From assembly GCF_001613505.1 (NCBI RefSeq), contig NZ_BDCM01000003.1, positions 558,001 to 622,000 on the forward strand: a stretch of DNA of 64,000 nucleotides. Reading direction: 5' to 3'. The notes beneath the pieces are model-generated. The model was not told the DNA's origin and did not search any database. It saw only the letters and a program-made list of their open reading frames with translations. Source of the DNA: Nocardia mikamii NBRC 108933. Lineage in GTDB: Bacteria > Actinomycetota > Actinomycetes > Mycobacteriales > Mycobacteriaceae. Of the stretch, positions 48,506 through 57,889 are shown piece by piece. Position 1 is the stretch's first letter; each line of letters starts with the position of its first letter. The translations under genes and the position numbers were made by a program.

Positions 48506-50668
48506 TTACTTGCGCAGCGAGTCCGGCACCTGGAAGCGCTCACCGAACTTCGCGGCCAGCTCCTCGGCGCGGGCGATGAAGCCCTCCGTGCCACCGGGGT
48601 AGCCGACGATGAACTGGTGCACACCACCGGTCCAGGCCGGGTAGCCGATACCGAAGATCGAGCCGATGTTCGCGTCGGCGGTGCTGGTCAGCACCCCTTC
48701 GTCGAAGCACTTCTGGGTCTCGATGGCCTCGATGAACAGCATGCGGTCCTTCAGATCCTGCAGCGTGACGCCCTCGGGCAGCTCACGCTTGGAGTTGAAG
48801 GCGTCGCGCAGGCCCTCCCACAGGCCGGCGGTCTTGCCGTCGGCGTAGTTGTAGAAGCCCGCACCGTGCAGCTTGCCCTTGCGATCGAACTTGTCGATCA
48901 TGGTCTCGACCACGCGGCCCGAGGCCAGCGAAGCGGCGGAGATCGCGATGCCGTCCTTCTCGGCGGCCTCCTTGGTCTCCTTGAAGATCTTCTGCATGGT
49001 CTCGAAGTTGAGCTCGTCGCTCAGCTTCAGCGGCGCGGCCGGGTAGCCCGCCTGCAGACCGGCCTGCTCGATGGTCTGCGGGTCGATGTTCTCCTCGAGC
49101 ATCATGATGGCCTCGTTGATGAACGTGCCGATGACGCGAGAGGTGAAGAAGCCGCGGCTGTCGTTGACCACGATCGGGGTCTTGCGGATCGCGAGGGTGT
49201 AGTCGTACACCCGGGCCAGCGCCTCGTCGGAGGTCTTCTCACCACGGATGATCTCCACCAGCGGCATCTTGTCGACCGGGGAGAAGAAGTGGATGCCGAT
49301 GAAGTCCTCGGCCCGCTTCACACCGTTGGCCAGCAGGGTGATCGGCAGAGTGGAGGTGTTGGAGCCCAGCAGCGCGTCGGCGTCGACGACGTCCTCGATC
49401 TCCTGGAAGACCTTGGCCTTCAGGTCGGGGTTCTCGAAGACGGCTTCGATCACGAAGTCCACGCCGGCCAGATCCTTGGGATCGGCGGTCGGGTGAATGC
49501 GATCCAGCAGCGCCTTGGACTTCTCCTCGGTGGTCTTGCCACGCGAGAGCGCCTTCTCCTCCAGCTTGACCGAGTAGTCCTTACCCCGGTCGGCGTTCTC
49601 CTGGGAGACGTCCTTCAGCACGACCTCGAAGCCGGCCTTGGCCGACACGTAGGCGATGCCCGCGCCCATCATGCCGGCGCCGAGCACGCCGACCTTCTTG
49701 ATCTCACGCTTGGCCACGTCCTTCGGACGCGAACCACCGTTGTTGATGGCCTGCAGGTCGAAGAAGAACGCCTGAATCATGTTCTTCGCGACCGGGCCGG
49801 TCAGCAGGGAGACGAAGTAGCGCGACTCGATCAGCGACGCGTTGTCGAAGTCGACCTGCGCGCCCTCGACCGCGGCGGCCATGATGGCCCGCGGCGCCGG
49901 CATGTTCTGGCCCTTGAGCTGCTTGCGCAGGTTGGCCGGGAAGGCCGGCAGGTTGGCGGCCAGCGCCGGGCTCGACGGCGAGCCGCCGGGGATCTTGAAG
50001 CCCTTGCGGTCCCACGGCTGGGTGGCGGCCTCGGCGTTGTCCTTGTTGGCCTTGATCCACGCCTTGGCGGCCGGGACGAGCTCCTCGACGCTGCCGACGA
50101 CCTCGTTGATCAGGCCCTTGGCCTTGGCCTTCTGCGCGTTGAACTTGTTGCCCTGCAACAGCACGCTCATCAGGCCGTCGGCGATGCCGAGCATGCGGGT
50201 GATGCGGGTGACACCGCCACCGGCCGGGAGCAGGCCGAGCGAGACCTCGGGCAGACCGATCTGCACGCCCTTGACGTCGGCGGCGATGCGGTAGTGCGTG
50301 GCCAGCGCGATCTCCAGGCCACCGCCGAGCGCGGCGCCGTTGATGGCGGCCACGACCGGCTTGCCCAGGGTCTCGAGGCGACGCAGGTCGGCCTTGATGC
50401 TGGTGAGCTCTTCCATGATGTCCGGAGCGTTCTCCGGAGTGGTCTTCATCATGTTCTTGAGGTCACCACCGGCGAAGAAGGTCTTCTTCGCGGAGGTGAT
50501 GACGACACCGGTGATGTCGTCGACCTCGGCCACCAGGCGGTCCACCGTGGCGTGCATCGAGCTCTTGTAGAGCTCGTTCATCGTGTTGGCGCCCTGGTTC
50601 GGGTCGTCCATGGTCAGCACGACGATGCCGTCGGCGTCCTTTTCCCAGCCGATCATGTTCTCTGTCAT
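48506..50668 (-). CDS. fadB: fatty-acid oxidation complex alpha subunit (hydratase/dehydrogenase)
   Basis: 720 residues, the same as M. tuberculosis FadB. The N-terminal crotonase domain has ITSAKKTFFAGGDL and ALGGGLEIALATHYRIAAD with LPEVSLGLLPAGGG carrying the catalytic Glu. The NAD-dependent 3-hydroxyacyl-CoA dehydrogenase starts KKVGVLGAGMMGAGIAYVSA (about residue 330) and includes FFSPVDKMPLVEII with the catalytic His. With FadA it forms the soluble trifunctional beta-oxidation complex. AGGAGAAC precedes the ATG. Confidence 0.96.
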   Translation of the reverse strand: MTENMIGWEKDADGIVVLTMDDPNQGANTMNELYKSSMHATVDRLVAEVDDITGVVITSAKKTFFAGGDLKNMMKTTPENAPDIMEELTSIKADLRRLETLGKPVVAAINGAALGGGLEIALATHYRIAADVKGVQIGLPEVSLGLLPAGGGVTRITRMLGIADGLMSVLLQGNKFNAQKAKAKGLINEVVGSVEELVPAAKAWIKANKDNAEAATQPWDRKGFKIPGGSPSSPALAANLPAFPANLRKQLKGQNMPAPRAIMAAAVEGAQVDFDNASLIESRYFVSLLTGPVAKNMIQAFFFDLQAINNGGSRPKDVAKREIKKVGVLGAGMMGAGIAYVSAKAGFEVVLKDVSQENADRGKDYSVKLEEKALSRGKTTEEKSKALLDRIHPTADPKDLAGVDFVIEAVFENPDLKAKVFQEIEDVVDADALLGSNTSTLPITLLANGVKRAEDFIGIHFFSPVDKMPLVEIIRGEKTSDEALARVYDYTLAIRKTPIVVNDSRGFFTSRVIGTFINEAIMMLEENIDPQTIEQAGLQAGYPAAPLKLSDELNFETMQKIFKETKEAAEKDGIAISAASLASGRVVETMIDKFDRKGKLHGAGFYNYADGKTAGLWEGLRDAFNSKRELPEGVTLQDLKDRMLFIEAIETQKCFDEGVLTSTADANIGSIFGIGYPAWTGGVHQFIVGYPGGTEGFIARAEELAAKFGERFQVPDSLRK

Positions 50669-50706
50669 AGTTTTTCGTTCTCCTGGAGAATGTGAAGGGT
50701 TGGGCG

Positions 50707-51918
50707 TCAGACGCGCTCGATGATGGTGGCCACACCCATGCCGCCGCCGATGCACAGGGTCACCAGGGCGTAGCGGGCGTTGCGGCGCTCCAGCTCGTCG
50801 ACCATGGTGCCGGTGATCATCGCGCCGGTGGCGCCCAGCGGGTGGCCCATCGCGATGGCGCCGCCGTTGACGTTCAGCTTCTCGTCCGGGATCTTCAGAT
50901 CCTTCTGGAACTTCAGCGCGACCGAGGCGAAGGCCTCGTTGATCTCGAACAGATCGATGTCGTCGACCGACAGACCGGCCTTGGCCAGCGCCTTGTGCGC
51001 CGCCGGGGTCGGGCCGGTGAGCATGATGGTGGCGTCGGCGCCGCTGGTGGCGGTGGCGACGATGCGGGCGCGCGGGGTCAGGCCCGAAGCGGCGCCGGCC
51101 TCTTCGGTGCCGACCAGCACCAGCGCGGCGCCGTCGACGATGCCCGAGCTGTTACCGCCGTGGTGCACGTGGTCGATCTGCTCGATGTAGTGGAACTTCT
51201 GCAGCGCGACGGCGTCGAAGCCACCCATCTCGCCGATGCCCGCGAAGGACGGCTTCAGCTTGGCCAGATCCTCGACGGTGGTGCCGGGACGCATGTGCTC
51301 GTCCTGGTCGAGGATGGTCAGGCCGTTGAGATCCTTGACCGGAACCACGGACTTGGCGAAGTAGCCGCCGGACCAGGCCGCGGCGGCGAGCTCCTGCGAG
51401 CGCACGGCGAACTTGTCGACGTCCTCGCGGCTGAAGCCCTCGATGGTGGCGATCAGGTCGGCACCGATGCCCTGGGGCGCGATGTAGAGGTCGTAGCTGG
51501 TGGTCGGGTCGGCGAACAGCGCACCGCCGTCGGAGCCCATCGGAACGCGCGACATCGACTCGACACCACCGGCGATGACCAGGTCTTCGAAGCCGGAGCG
51601 GACCTTCTGCGCGGCCATGTTCACGGCCTCGAGACCGGAGGCGCAGAAGCGGTTGATCTGCACACCGCCGACCGTGTCGGGCAGGCCCGCGGTCAGCACG
51701 GTGGTGCGGGCGATGTCGGCACCCTGGTCGCCGATCGGCGACACGACACCCAGGATGATGTCCGAGATGCGGTCCTCGTCGAGGTTCGGGAAGCGGTTGC
51801 GCAGCTCCTGGACCAGACCGGTCGTCAGATCGATCGGCTTGACCGAGTGCAGCGAGCCCTTCTTGTTGCGGCCGCGCGGGGTGCGGATGGCCTCGAAAAT
51901 GTAGGCCTCTGTGGTCAT
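50707..51918 (-). CDS. fadA: acetyl-CoA C-acyltransferase (thiolase), beta subunit
   Basis: 403 residues, identical in length to M. tuberculosis FadA. The nucleophile is Cys92 in [13 protein letters not shown]; the proton-handling pair is His359 in GHPLGATG and Cys389 in [15 protein letters not shown] carries the conserved Asn/Glu. It cleaves 3-ketoacyl-CoA to acetyl-CoA. It precedes fadB by 38 bp in the same transcript; the shared promoter lies upstream among nested palindromes. Confidence 0.96.
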   Translation of the reverse strand: MTTEAYIFEAIRTPRGRNKKGSLHSVKPIDLTTGLVQELRNRFPNLDEDRISDIILGVVSPIGDQGADIARTTVLTAGLPDTVGGVQINRFCASGLEAVNMAAQKVRSGFEDLVIAGGVESMSRVPMGSDGGALFADPTTSYDLYIAPQGIGADLIATIEGFSREDVDKFAVRSQELAAAAWSGGYFAKSVVPVKDLNGLTILDQDEHMRPGTTVEDLAKLKPSFAGIGEMGGFDAVALQKFHYIEQIDHVHHGGNSSGIVDGAALVLVGTEEAGAASGLTPRARIVATATSGADATIMLTGPTPAAHKALAKAGLSVDDIDLFEINEAFASVALKFQKDLKIPDEKLNVNGGAIAMGHPLGATGAMITGTMVDELERRNARYALVTLCIGGGMGVATIIERV

Positions 51919-52085
51919 ATCGGAGTGTTTCCTTCCTTAAAGGTGCCGACCGGCCATCCGACCGACCGTGTTCGATCCCGGCGAGCCCTCAGGCACACCA
52001 CACCGGCGAACCGGGAGGTCACACACGGTTTCCTCCGGAAGTCCGCCGAGCGCATAACGCTGTACAAACGCCGACACGCATCGAC

Positions 52086-52137
52086 CTACGAGGCTCCGGG
52101 GCGCCCGTATGCCTGGGCATACCATAGAACCTCGTAG
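52086..52137 (-). promoter_or_regulatory. nested palindromes upstream of fadA
   Basis: An outer perfect repeat CTACGAGG (52086-52093)/CCTCGTAG (52130-52137) encloses the near-continuous palindrome GTATGCCTGGGCATAC (52107-52122). They lie about 170-220 bp upstream of fadA in the gap to dnaX, where a fatty-acid-responsive regulator could act. Alternatively, the element could terminate dnaX read-through (dnaX is on the same strand upstream). Confidence 0.5.
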
Positions 52138-52217
52138 CACCGATGCTGACGACCACCCGTTCATAGTACAGCGGGATGCGAACTCCGGTTAACTTAACGT
52201 ATTCCGGCAGGTGACTG

Positions 52218-55043
52218 TCAACCACCCAGATGTGTGGCACCCAACTCAGTTCGCAGCAACTCCAAGGCCACCTCATCGGGGTCGCGGCGCTGTTCCGGCG
52301 GGACCGGTCGCGCCGATTCCGCGAGCATCTCCTGCTCTTCTTCCGGCGTCAACGCAGGTGGGACACCGTCGTAACCTACCGGCGAGTAGTCCGGCGGCCC
52401 GGGGTCGTCCGGGAGGTCCGGCGCCTCGGGCGGCGGAATATCGTCGTCGGGCGCGGTTCGGTCGGCGGCGCCGGCACCGCGCGGCGGGCGGAACTCCCTC
52501 CGCTGCCCCTGCCCCTGACCGTCGCGGCGATCGGCCGCGGCGCCCCGGGTATCGGTCTGACCGCCGCGGGTATCGCCCTCCGCCGGCTGCGCCTGACTCT
52601 GGCTGGGCCGGACGAATCGCGGCGGTTGCGACTGCCCCGGATTGTCCCCACGCCCACCACGGCCTGCCTGCGGTTCGGCGCCGCCTCGCGCGGGCCGCTC
52701 GGATGCCGCGCCACCGGTGCGCGCACCACCGGCATCGCCCGACCCGACTTCCCACCGGACGCCGTACTGCCGGCCGATCACCGCGTGCACCGCGGCCCGC
52801 ACGGCCTCGATGTTCTGTGGAATGGACAACCGCTGCGCGAGCGGAGCATGCGGATGGGCGAACACGATCGTGTCGCCCTCTACCCGGACGGCCCCCACCG
52901 CACCCGAGAGCAACGCCGGCAGGGCGGCGCTCGACTCCCGGGCCTTGGCTCGGATATCGACCCAGGCGGCCTCGATCTCCCGCAGGACATCGCCACTGTC
53001 CGCCTCGGCGGGCGAGGTCACCGGCGCCGCGGGCTCATCCGCGATCCGGTCCGCCCCGTCCGCATCCGACGGCTCCCGCTTCTCCGGGCCGCCGGCCGAG
53101 GCCGACTCGGCAGCGGAAGACCGGGCAGCACCAGAATCGGTGACGGATTCGACTTCGGGACCGTGGGCATCCGGACCCGCGAGGGCATCCGGACCGGTCG
53201 AACTCGCGGCACTCGTCGACCGGGCGGGGCCACGCTCGGCGGCGTCATCGGACCCGGCCGGCACCGAGCCCTGATGGGCGGTGGAGGCGGCGTCGCCGGG
53301 CGCGGGAGGCGTCGGGCCGGACGATTCCGGCGGGGCCACGGAATCCGCGGCGGGCGGCCGATCGACAGCGACCGACTCGGGTGCGCCCGGATCGAGAGCA
53401 GAGTCCGCTCCGGCCTGTCGCTCGGAATCGGTTGCCGCCGTGGACTTTTCACTCCCTTCCGCACCGGCCGACGCCGGGCGGGCGGTCTCACTGCCGGCCG
53501 ATCCGGCACCGGCGGTCACCGCGGAACCGGTCGCGGAGATCTGCTCATCGCTCGCCGGAACGCCGGCGGCACCGGGTGCGGGGCGGTCGTCCGAAGACGG
53601 GCGATCGGCCGCTGCCGGGGACGCATCCTGCGGCTCGGCCGAAACTTCTTGCGGCCGTTGATCTTCCGATTCGTTCTGCGATTGCGGCGCCGCCGGTGAT
53701 TGCGGGCCGGTCGGCGACTGCGCCCGCTGCGCCGGATGCGGCGCACTCTTCTTCTCCCGCAGCGCGGCCAGCGCTTCCGCGCCACGGCGACGCGGCTCTC
53801 CGGAAGACCGGGCCGCGCCATCGGCAGCCTCCGAAGCCGAGGCGGCGGGCTGCGGCGCGGCGGCAGGCGCGGTTGCCGGGGCTCCACCCGACTCCATCCG
53901 TCGCTCCAGACGTTCCAGCCGCTGCAACGCCGCCGATTCGGCCTCCGAGACCGAGGGCAGCAGCATGCGGGCACACACCACCTCGAGCAGGAGGCGCGGC
54001 GCGGTCGCGCCGCGCATCTCGCCGAGGCCCTCGTGCAGCAGTTCGGCGTAGCGGGCCAGGGTGGCCGGGCCGATGCGGTCGGCCTGGGCCGACATCCGGT
54101 CGATGACATCGCCGGGTCCGGTGACCAGATTGCGTTCGACGGCATCGGGAACCGCACGCAGCAGGATCAGATCGCGGATGCGTTCGAGCAGGTCGGTGGC
54201 GAAGCGGCGTGGATCGTGGCCGGCCTCCACCACTCGATCGATGGTGGCGAACAGGGCCGCACCGTCGTCGGCGGCCAGCGCGTCGACGGCCTCGTCGATC
54301 AGCGCGATATCGGTGACGCCGAGCAGAGCCAGCGCCCGGGGATAGGTGACGCCTTCGGCGCCGGCGCCGGCCAGCAGCTGATCGAGCACGCTGAGGCTGT
54401 CGCGCGGTGAACCACCGCCGGCCCGGATCACCAGCGGATAGACCGATTCCTCGACCCGCACCCGCTCCTGCTCGCAGATCTTGCCGAGCAGCCCGCGCAT
54501 CGTGGCCGGCGGCAGCAGCCGGAACGGATAGTGATGGGTGCGCGAGCGAATGGTCGGCAGCACCTTGTCCGGCTCGGTGGTGGCGAAGATGAAGATCAGA
54601 TGGGCCGGCGGCTCCTCGACGATCTTCAGCAGCGCGTTGAATCCGGCCGTGGTGACCATATGCGCCTCGTCCACGATGAAGACGCGGTACCGCGATTCCG
54701 CGGGTGCGTAGAACGCACGATCGCGCAGCTCACGGGTATCGTCCACGCCACCGTGGCTGGCGGCGTCGAGTTCGATGACGTCGAGATTGCCCGGCCCGCC
54801 CGGGGCGAGCGCGACACACGACGGGCACACTCCGCACGGCCGCGAGGTCGGGCCCTCGGCGCAGTTGAGCGAGCGCGCCAGAATGCGCGCCGAGGAGGTC
54901 TTGCCACAACCTCGCGGGCCGGAGAACAGGTAGGCATGACTGATCCGCCCGGTGTCGAGCGCGGTACTCAGCGGATCGGTGACGTGCTCCTGCCCCACTA
55001 CCTCGGCGAAGGTTGCCGGTCGATACTTCCGGTACAGAGCCAC
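52218..55043 (-). CDS. dnaX: DNA polymerase III subunit gamma/tau
   Basis: 941 residues. The AAA+ clamp-loader core has ALYRKYRPATFAEVVGQEHV, Walker A FSGPRGCGKTS (40-50), the zinc module Cys61/70/73/76, IVDEAHMV and the IRSRTHHYPF sensor region. After about residue 400 comes a Ser/Ala/Pro/Gly-rich acidic linker of over 300 residues, then a tau-like C-terminal domain (LREIEAAWVDIRAKARE) and a Pro-rich tail. I start at GTG 55043 since the -10-like TACCCT (55050-55055, minus) ends 6 nt upstream. The unusual linker length is typical of actinobacteria. Confidence 0.95.
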   Translation of the reverse strand: MALYRKYRPATFAEVVGQEHVTDPLSTALDTGRISHAYLFSGPRGCGKTSSARILARSLNCAEGPTSRPCGVCPSCVALAPGGPGNLDVIELDAASHGGVDDTRELRDRAFYAPAESRYRVFIVDEAHMVTTAGFNALLKIVEEPPAHLIFIFATTEPDKVLPTIRSRTHHYPFRLLPPATMRGLLGKICEQERVRVEESVYPLVIRAGGGSPRDSLSVLDQLLAGAGAEGVTYPRALALLGVTDIALIDEAVDALAADDGAALFATIDRVVEAGHDPRRFATDLLERIRDLILLRAVPDAVERNLVTGPGDVIDRMSAQADRIGPATLARYAELLHEGLGEMRGATAPRLLLEVVCARMLLPSVSEAESAALQRLERLERRMESGGAPATAPAAAPQPAASASEAADGAARSSGEPRRRGAEALAALREKKSAPHPAQRAQSPTGPQSPAAPQSQNESEDQRPQEVSAEPQDASPAAADRPSSDDRPAPGAAGVPASDEQISATGSAVTAGAGSAGSETARPASAGAEGSEKSTAATDSERQAGADSALDPGAPESVAVDRPPAADSVAPPESSGPTPPAPGDAASTAHQGSVPAGSDDAAERGPARSTSAASSTGPDALAGPDAHGPEVESVTDSGAARSSAAESASAGGPEKREPSDADGADRIADEPAAPVTSPAEADSGDVLREIEAAWVDIRAKARESSAALPALLSGAVGAVRVEGDTIVFAHPHAPLAQRLSIPQNIEAVRAAVHAVIGRQYGVRWEVGSGDAGGARTGGAASERPARGGAEPQAGRGGRGDNPGQSQPPRFVRPSQSQAQPAEGDTRGGQTDTRGAAADRRDGQGQGQRREFRPPRGAGAADRTAPDDDIPPPEAPDLPDDPGPPDYSPVGYDGVPPALTPEEEQEMLAESARPVPPEQRRDPDEVALELLRTELGATHLGG

Positions 55044-55055
55044 GGCCCGAGGGTA

Positions 55056-55445
55056 CCGGCGAACACCGACAGGAAACCATTCGCGCACCGGGTATCGAGC
55101 CCCTCAGCCGAACCGCTCGCAGCCATGAATAAACTATGATCTATATCACAAGCATTCTTTTCGTCCGATCTCGGCGCGGACAACCGACCACACCAACAAT
55201 CGGTTCGCGCCCGACAATTGGAAACGGTGTAAAGATAATGCCGATTTCGTCTGCGAGCCGTCGAGCTGCGAAAACTTTCGGACTCGCTCCCCGTTTGCGA
55301 CCGAAATTTTGGACGTAACGATTCCGTCACCCGATTAGCGCCCGATGCGCTCCGCTCACTAAGTTTGATTTCGGCAACTTCGGTAGCCAAACCTTCATCA
55401 GGTTGGTGTCCCCGGTCGGTCCCTCATCCCGACCGGGGCACAACA
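55056..55445. other. 390-bp AT-richer noncoding region with hairpin
   Basis: Between divergent dnaX and the unknown 55.5-kb gene. The stretch 55130-55330 is clearly less GC-rich than its surroundings and shows no protein-like frame. A stem CCCCGGTCGG (55410-55419)/CCGACCGGGG (55429-55438) resembles a terminator, suggesting a short RNA could be made from this region. I looked for the SRP RNA core, which sits near dnaX in some genomes, and did not find it. Confidence 0.35.
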
Positions 55446-55556
55446 ATGAACAGCACCGCACCAATCATCAGTACCGCCATGAAAAGCAGCGCAGCGGGAG
55501 TTCTCCCCTCGAGCGGCGCCGAACATCCCGCCCGTTTCGGAGGTAATGACGGGTAA
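55446..55556 (+). CDS. possible 36-residue ORF coupled to the next gene
   Basis: ATG at 55446 gives MNSTAPIISTAMKSSAAGVL and a further 16 residues, ending in TAA that overlaps the next gene's ATG (TAATG). The overlap and the position right after a hairpin are the evidence; the peptide itself has no recognisable features and no strong ribosome site. Confidence 0.3.
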   Translation: MNSTAPIISTAMKSSAAGVLPSSGAEHPARFGGNDG

Positions 55557-56398
55557 TGACGACCGTGCCGTCGTGTGACGACATCGCCGCCGCCTGGCTC
55601 TCACACACCGATTTCGCCGGCGATCGAGCCGCCACCGATCTGCTCCGCCGCGCCATCAGCCCCCGCGATTTCTCGCGCAACCGCGATTCGCTGCCGGTAT
55701 CCGCCGCCGCCGATCCGACCACCGCGGGCGCCATTCTCGAATTGCTGGACCGCGGCCAGGTTCCGACCCTGCCGGCCATCGACACCCTGATCGCGCAGAA
55801 TCGGATACGCGCCGAGGCCGCTCGCATCGAACGGCTGGGCCGGCGCGCGCAGCGCAGTATCGACGAATTCGGCCGCACACTCGCCGAGCTGACAGAGAAC
55901 TATCGAAACACCCACGCTATGGGACCCACCCGCCGCGATATTCTCACCGCCGAACCGATGGTGACGTTGATCCGCGAACGCGTCGGCGATATCGCCCCGA
56001 ACGCGGTCAAACATCTGTGGCTGGTCGAACGGGCGCAGCGCGCGGGATGGATAGCCTTCGATGCCACGCCACGATCGCTGTGCGCGGCCCGGCGTTTCCA
56101 CTCCGCGAAATACGGCAACCGCGTGTCGCTGCGTCCGGTCAACACCATCGGCACCCTCGTGGCCGCGTTCCTGGACACCTACCGCACCACGCACGGCCGC
56201 CCGCCGCGCTGGTCGATCCTCGCGCACGAGCTGCGCGACGACCGCGGCCGACGCGTCTTCAACGACACCGCCGACGCTCGTGCCCAGCAGCGGTGGCTCG
56301 TCACCGCGCAATGGCTCGCGCTCGAGGACGATCTGCCGGTCCCCGGGGCCCGTGGTCGGCGCGCGCTGACCCGGCAGGCCCGCAAGCGCGGAAATTGA
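55556..56398 (+). CDS. hypothetical protein, Arg-rich C-terminus
   Basis: 280 residues, mostly helical, no signal or membrane segment. A middle helical segment (IERLGRRAQRSIDEFGRTLAEL) could be a coiled coil, and HGRPPRWSILAHELRDDRGRRVF resembles a helix-turn-helix-like patch; the end is very basic (RGRRALTRQARKRGN), suggesting nucleic-acid contact. No family is recognised. GGAGG lies 12 nt before the ATG. The AT-richer upstream region suggests acquired DNA. Confidence 0.6.
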   Translation: MTTVPSCDDIAAAWLSHTDFAGDRAATDLLRRAISPRDFSRNRDSLPVSAAADPTTAGAILELLDRGQVPTLPAIDTLIAQNRIRAEAARIERLGRRAQRSIDEFGRTLAELTENYRNTHAMGPTRRDILTAEPMVTLIRERVGDIAPNAVKHLWLVERAQRAGWIAFDATPRSLCAARRFHSAKYGNRVSLRPVNTIGTLVAAFLDTYRTTHGRPPRWSILAHELRDDRGRRVFNDTADARAQQRWLVTAQWLALEDDLPVPGARGRRALTRQARKRGN

Positions 56399-56491
56399 AT
56401 CCGAACGGAAGTACCAGACTCGCTCATCGGCGGAACACAGGGGGTTCGGTAGTTTCTTGCCACGCGAACGCGTGTGGAAAAGGAGTTGTCC

Positions 56492-57802
56492 GTGCCCCCG
56501 ACCATCGACCCCGCCGCCACGGCGTGGCTGTTGACCAGCACCGCGCTGGTCCTGCTCATGACCCCCGGCCTGGCGATCTTCTACGGCGGCATGGTGCGCA
56601 CGACCGGCGTGCTGAACATGCTGATGATGAGCTTCATCTCCATCCCGCTGGTGACCGTGGTGTGGCTGCTGTTCGGCTACACCCTGGCCTTCGGTGACGA
56701 CGCCGGTGGCGGATTGATCGGCGGACTGGAACATTTCGCGATGACCGGCATCACCCCGGGCACCGTGCGCAGCGGCGTTCCGGAACTGCTGTACGCGACC
56801 TTCGAGTTGACCTTCGCGATCCTCACCGTCGCACTCGTCAGCGGCGCCATCGCCGATCGCGCCAAGTTCTCCGCGTGGATGGTCTTCGTCCCGGTGTGGG
56901 CACTGGTGGTGTTCGCTCCGATCGCGCACTGGGTCTGGGGTCCGAACGGCTGGCTGACTTCCTTCGGCGTACTCGACTTCGCCGGTGGTCTGGTGGTCGA
57001 AATCGCTTCCGGCGCTTCGGCTCTGGCTTTGGCCCTGGTTCTGGGACCGCGGATCGGGTTCAAGGTGGACGCGATGCGCCCGCACAATCTGCCGTTCGTG
57101 CTACTGGGCGCCGGACTGCTGTGGTTCGGCTGGTTCGGCTTCAACGCCGGATCCGCGTTCAAGGCCGATGGACTGGCGGCCGCGGTGTTCCTGAACACCT
57201 TGGTCGCGGGCTGTCTGGGCATGCTCGGCTGGTTGATCGTGGAGCAGATCCGCGACGGGCGCCCGACCACCTTCGGTGCGGCCTCGGGCGCGGTCGCCGG
57301 ATTGGTCGCGATCACGCCCTCGTGCGGTTCGGTCAACGCGCTCGGCGCGGTGATCGTGGGCCTGGCGGCGGGTGTGGTCTGTTCGTTCGCCGTCGGCTGG
57401 AAATTCAAGGCGGGCTATGACGATTCGCTCGACGTCGTCGGCGTGCACTTCACCGGCGGCGTGGTCGGCACCCTGCTGATCGGACTGCTGGCGAACCGGG
57501 TGATGACCGGCGGAGCGCGCGGATTGTTCTACGGCGGCGGACTCGCGCAGCTCGGCAAACAAGCGGTCGGTGTCGTGGTGGTCGCGGCGTGGGCGTTCGG
57601 CGTTTCCTATCTGATCGGCAAGGTGATCGATCGGGTGATGGGCTTCCGGGTCAGCAAGGAGGACGAGGTCGGCGGTATCGACTTCGCGCTGCACGCGGAG
57701 ACCGCCTATGTCGAGGGTGTGCACGGCCACGCACCGCGCGGCCTGTTCGGCCATCATCCCCATGGCGGCGGGGAGCGTCCCGCGGGTGACGGGGATCGCT
57801 GA
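56492..57802 (+). CDS. amt: ammonium transporter
   Basis: 436 residues, 11 membrane segments. Amt signatures: FYGGMVRTTGVLNMLMMSF, the gate-region APIAHWVWGPNGWL with the first pore His, LDFAGGLVVEI, and DVVGVHFTGGVVGTL with the second pore His. I chose the GTG at 56492, 7 nt after AAGGAG; a GTG at 56474 would place the ribosome site inside the gene. In most actinobacteria amt is followed by glnK and glnD, which are absent here. The His-rich tail (HGHAPRGLFGHHPHGGG) is unusual. Confidence 0.95.
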   Translation: MPPTIDPAATAWLLTSTALVLLMTPGLAIFYGGMVRTTGVLNMLMMSFISIPLVTVVWLLFGYTLAFGDDAGGGLIGGLEHFAMTGITPGTVRSGVPELLYATFELTFAILTVALVSGAIADRAKFSAWMVFVPVWALVVFAPIAHWVWGPNGWLTSFGVLDFAGGLVVEIASGASALALALVLGPRIGFKVDAMRPHNLPFVLLGAGLLWFGWFGFNAGSAFKADGLAAAVFLNTLVAGCLGMLGWLIVEQIRDGRPTTFGAASGAVAGLVAITPSCGSVNALGAVIVGLAAGVVCSFAVGWKFKAGYDDSLDVVGVHFTGGVVGTLLIGLLANRVMTGGARGLFYGGGLAQLGKQAVGVVVVAAWAFGVSYLIGKVIDRVMGFRVSKEDEVGGIDFALHAETAYVEGVHGHAPRGLFGHHPHGGGERPAGDGDR

Positions 57803-57834
57803 CGCCGATCCGCGTCTCCTCTTGCGCCGGGCTG

Positions 57835-57865
57835 GGGTAACGGCGTTACGCTAACACCGTTACCC
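57835..57865. promoter_or_regulatory. perfect palindrome before MMPL-TetR operon
   Basis: GGGTAACGG (57835-57843) and CCGTTACCC (57857-57865) are perfect complements with a 13-bp spacer that itself holds GTTACGCTAAC. It is 25 bp upstream of the MMPL gene and is the likely operator of the TetR encoded at the end of the same operon. Confidence 0.8.
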
Positions 57866-57889
57866 ATACCGGCCGCCCGAGGAGCACGC

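Noticed and set aside
55056..55555. Possible SRP RNA or other structured RNA next to dnaX
   Set aside because: The conserved SRP domain IV core was not found on either strand; only a single terminator-like hairpin is visible.
56399..56491. GlnR/AmtR box upstream of amt
   Set aside because: The best partial match to GTnAC-n6-GAAAC breaks at fixed positions, so I do not claim it.
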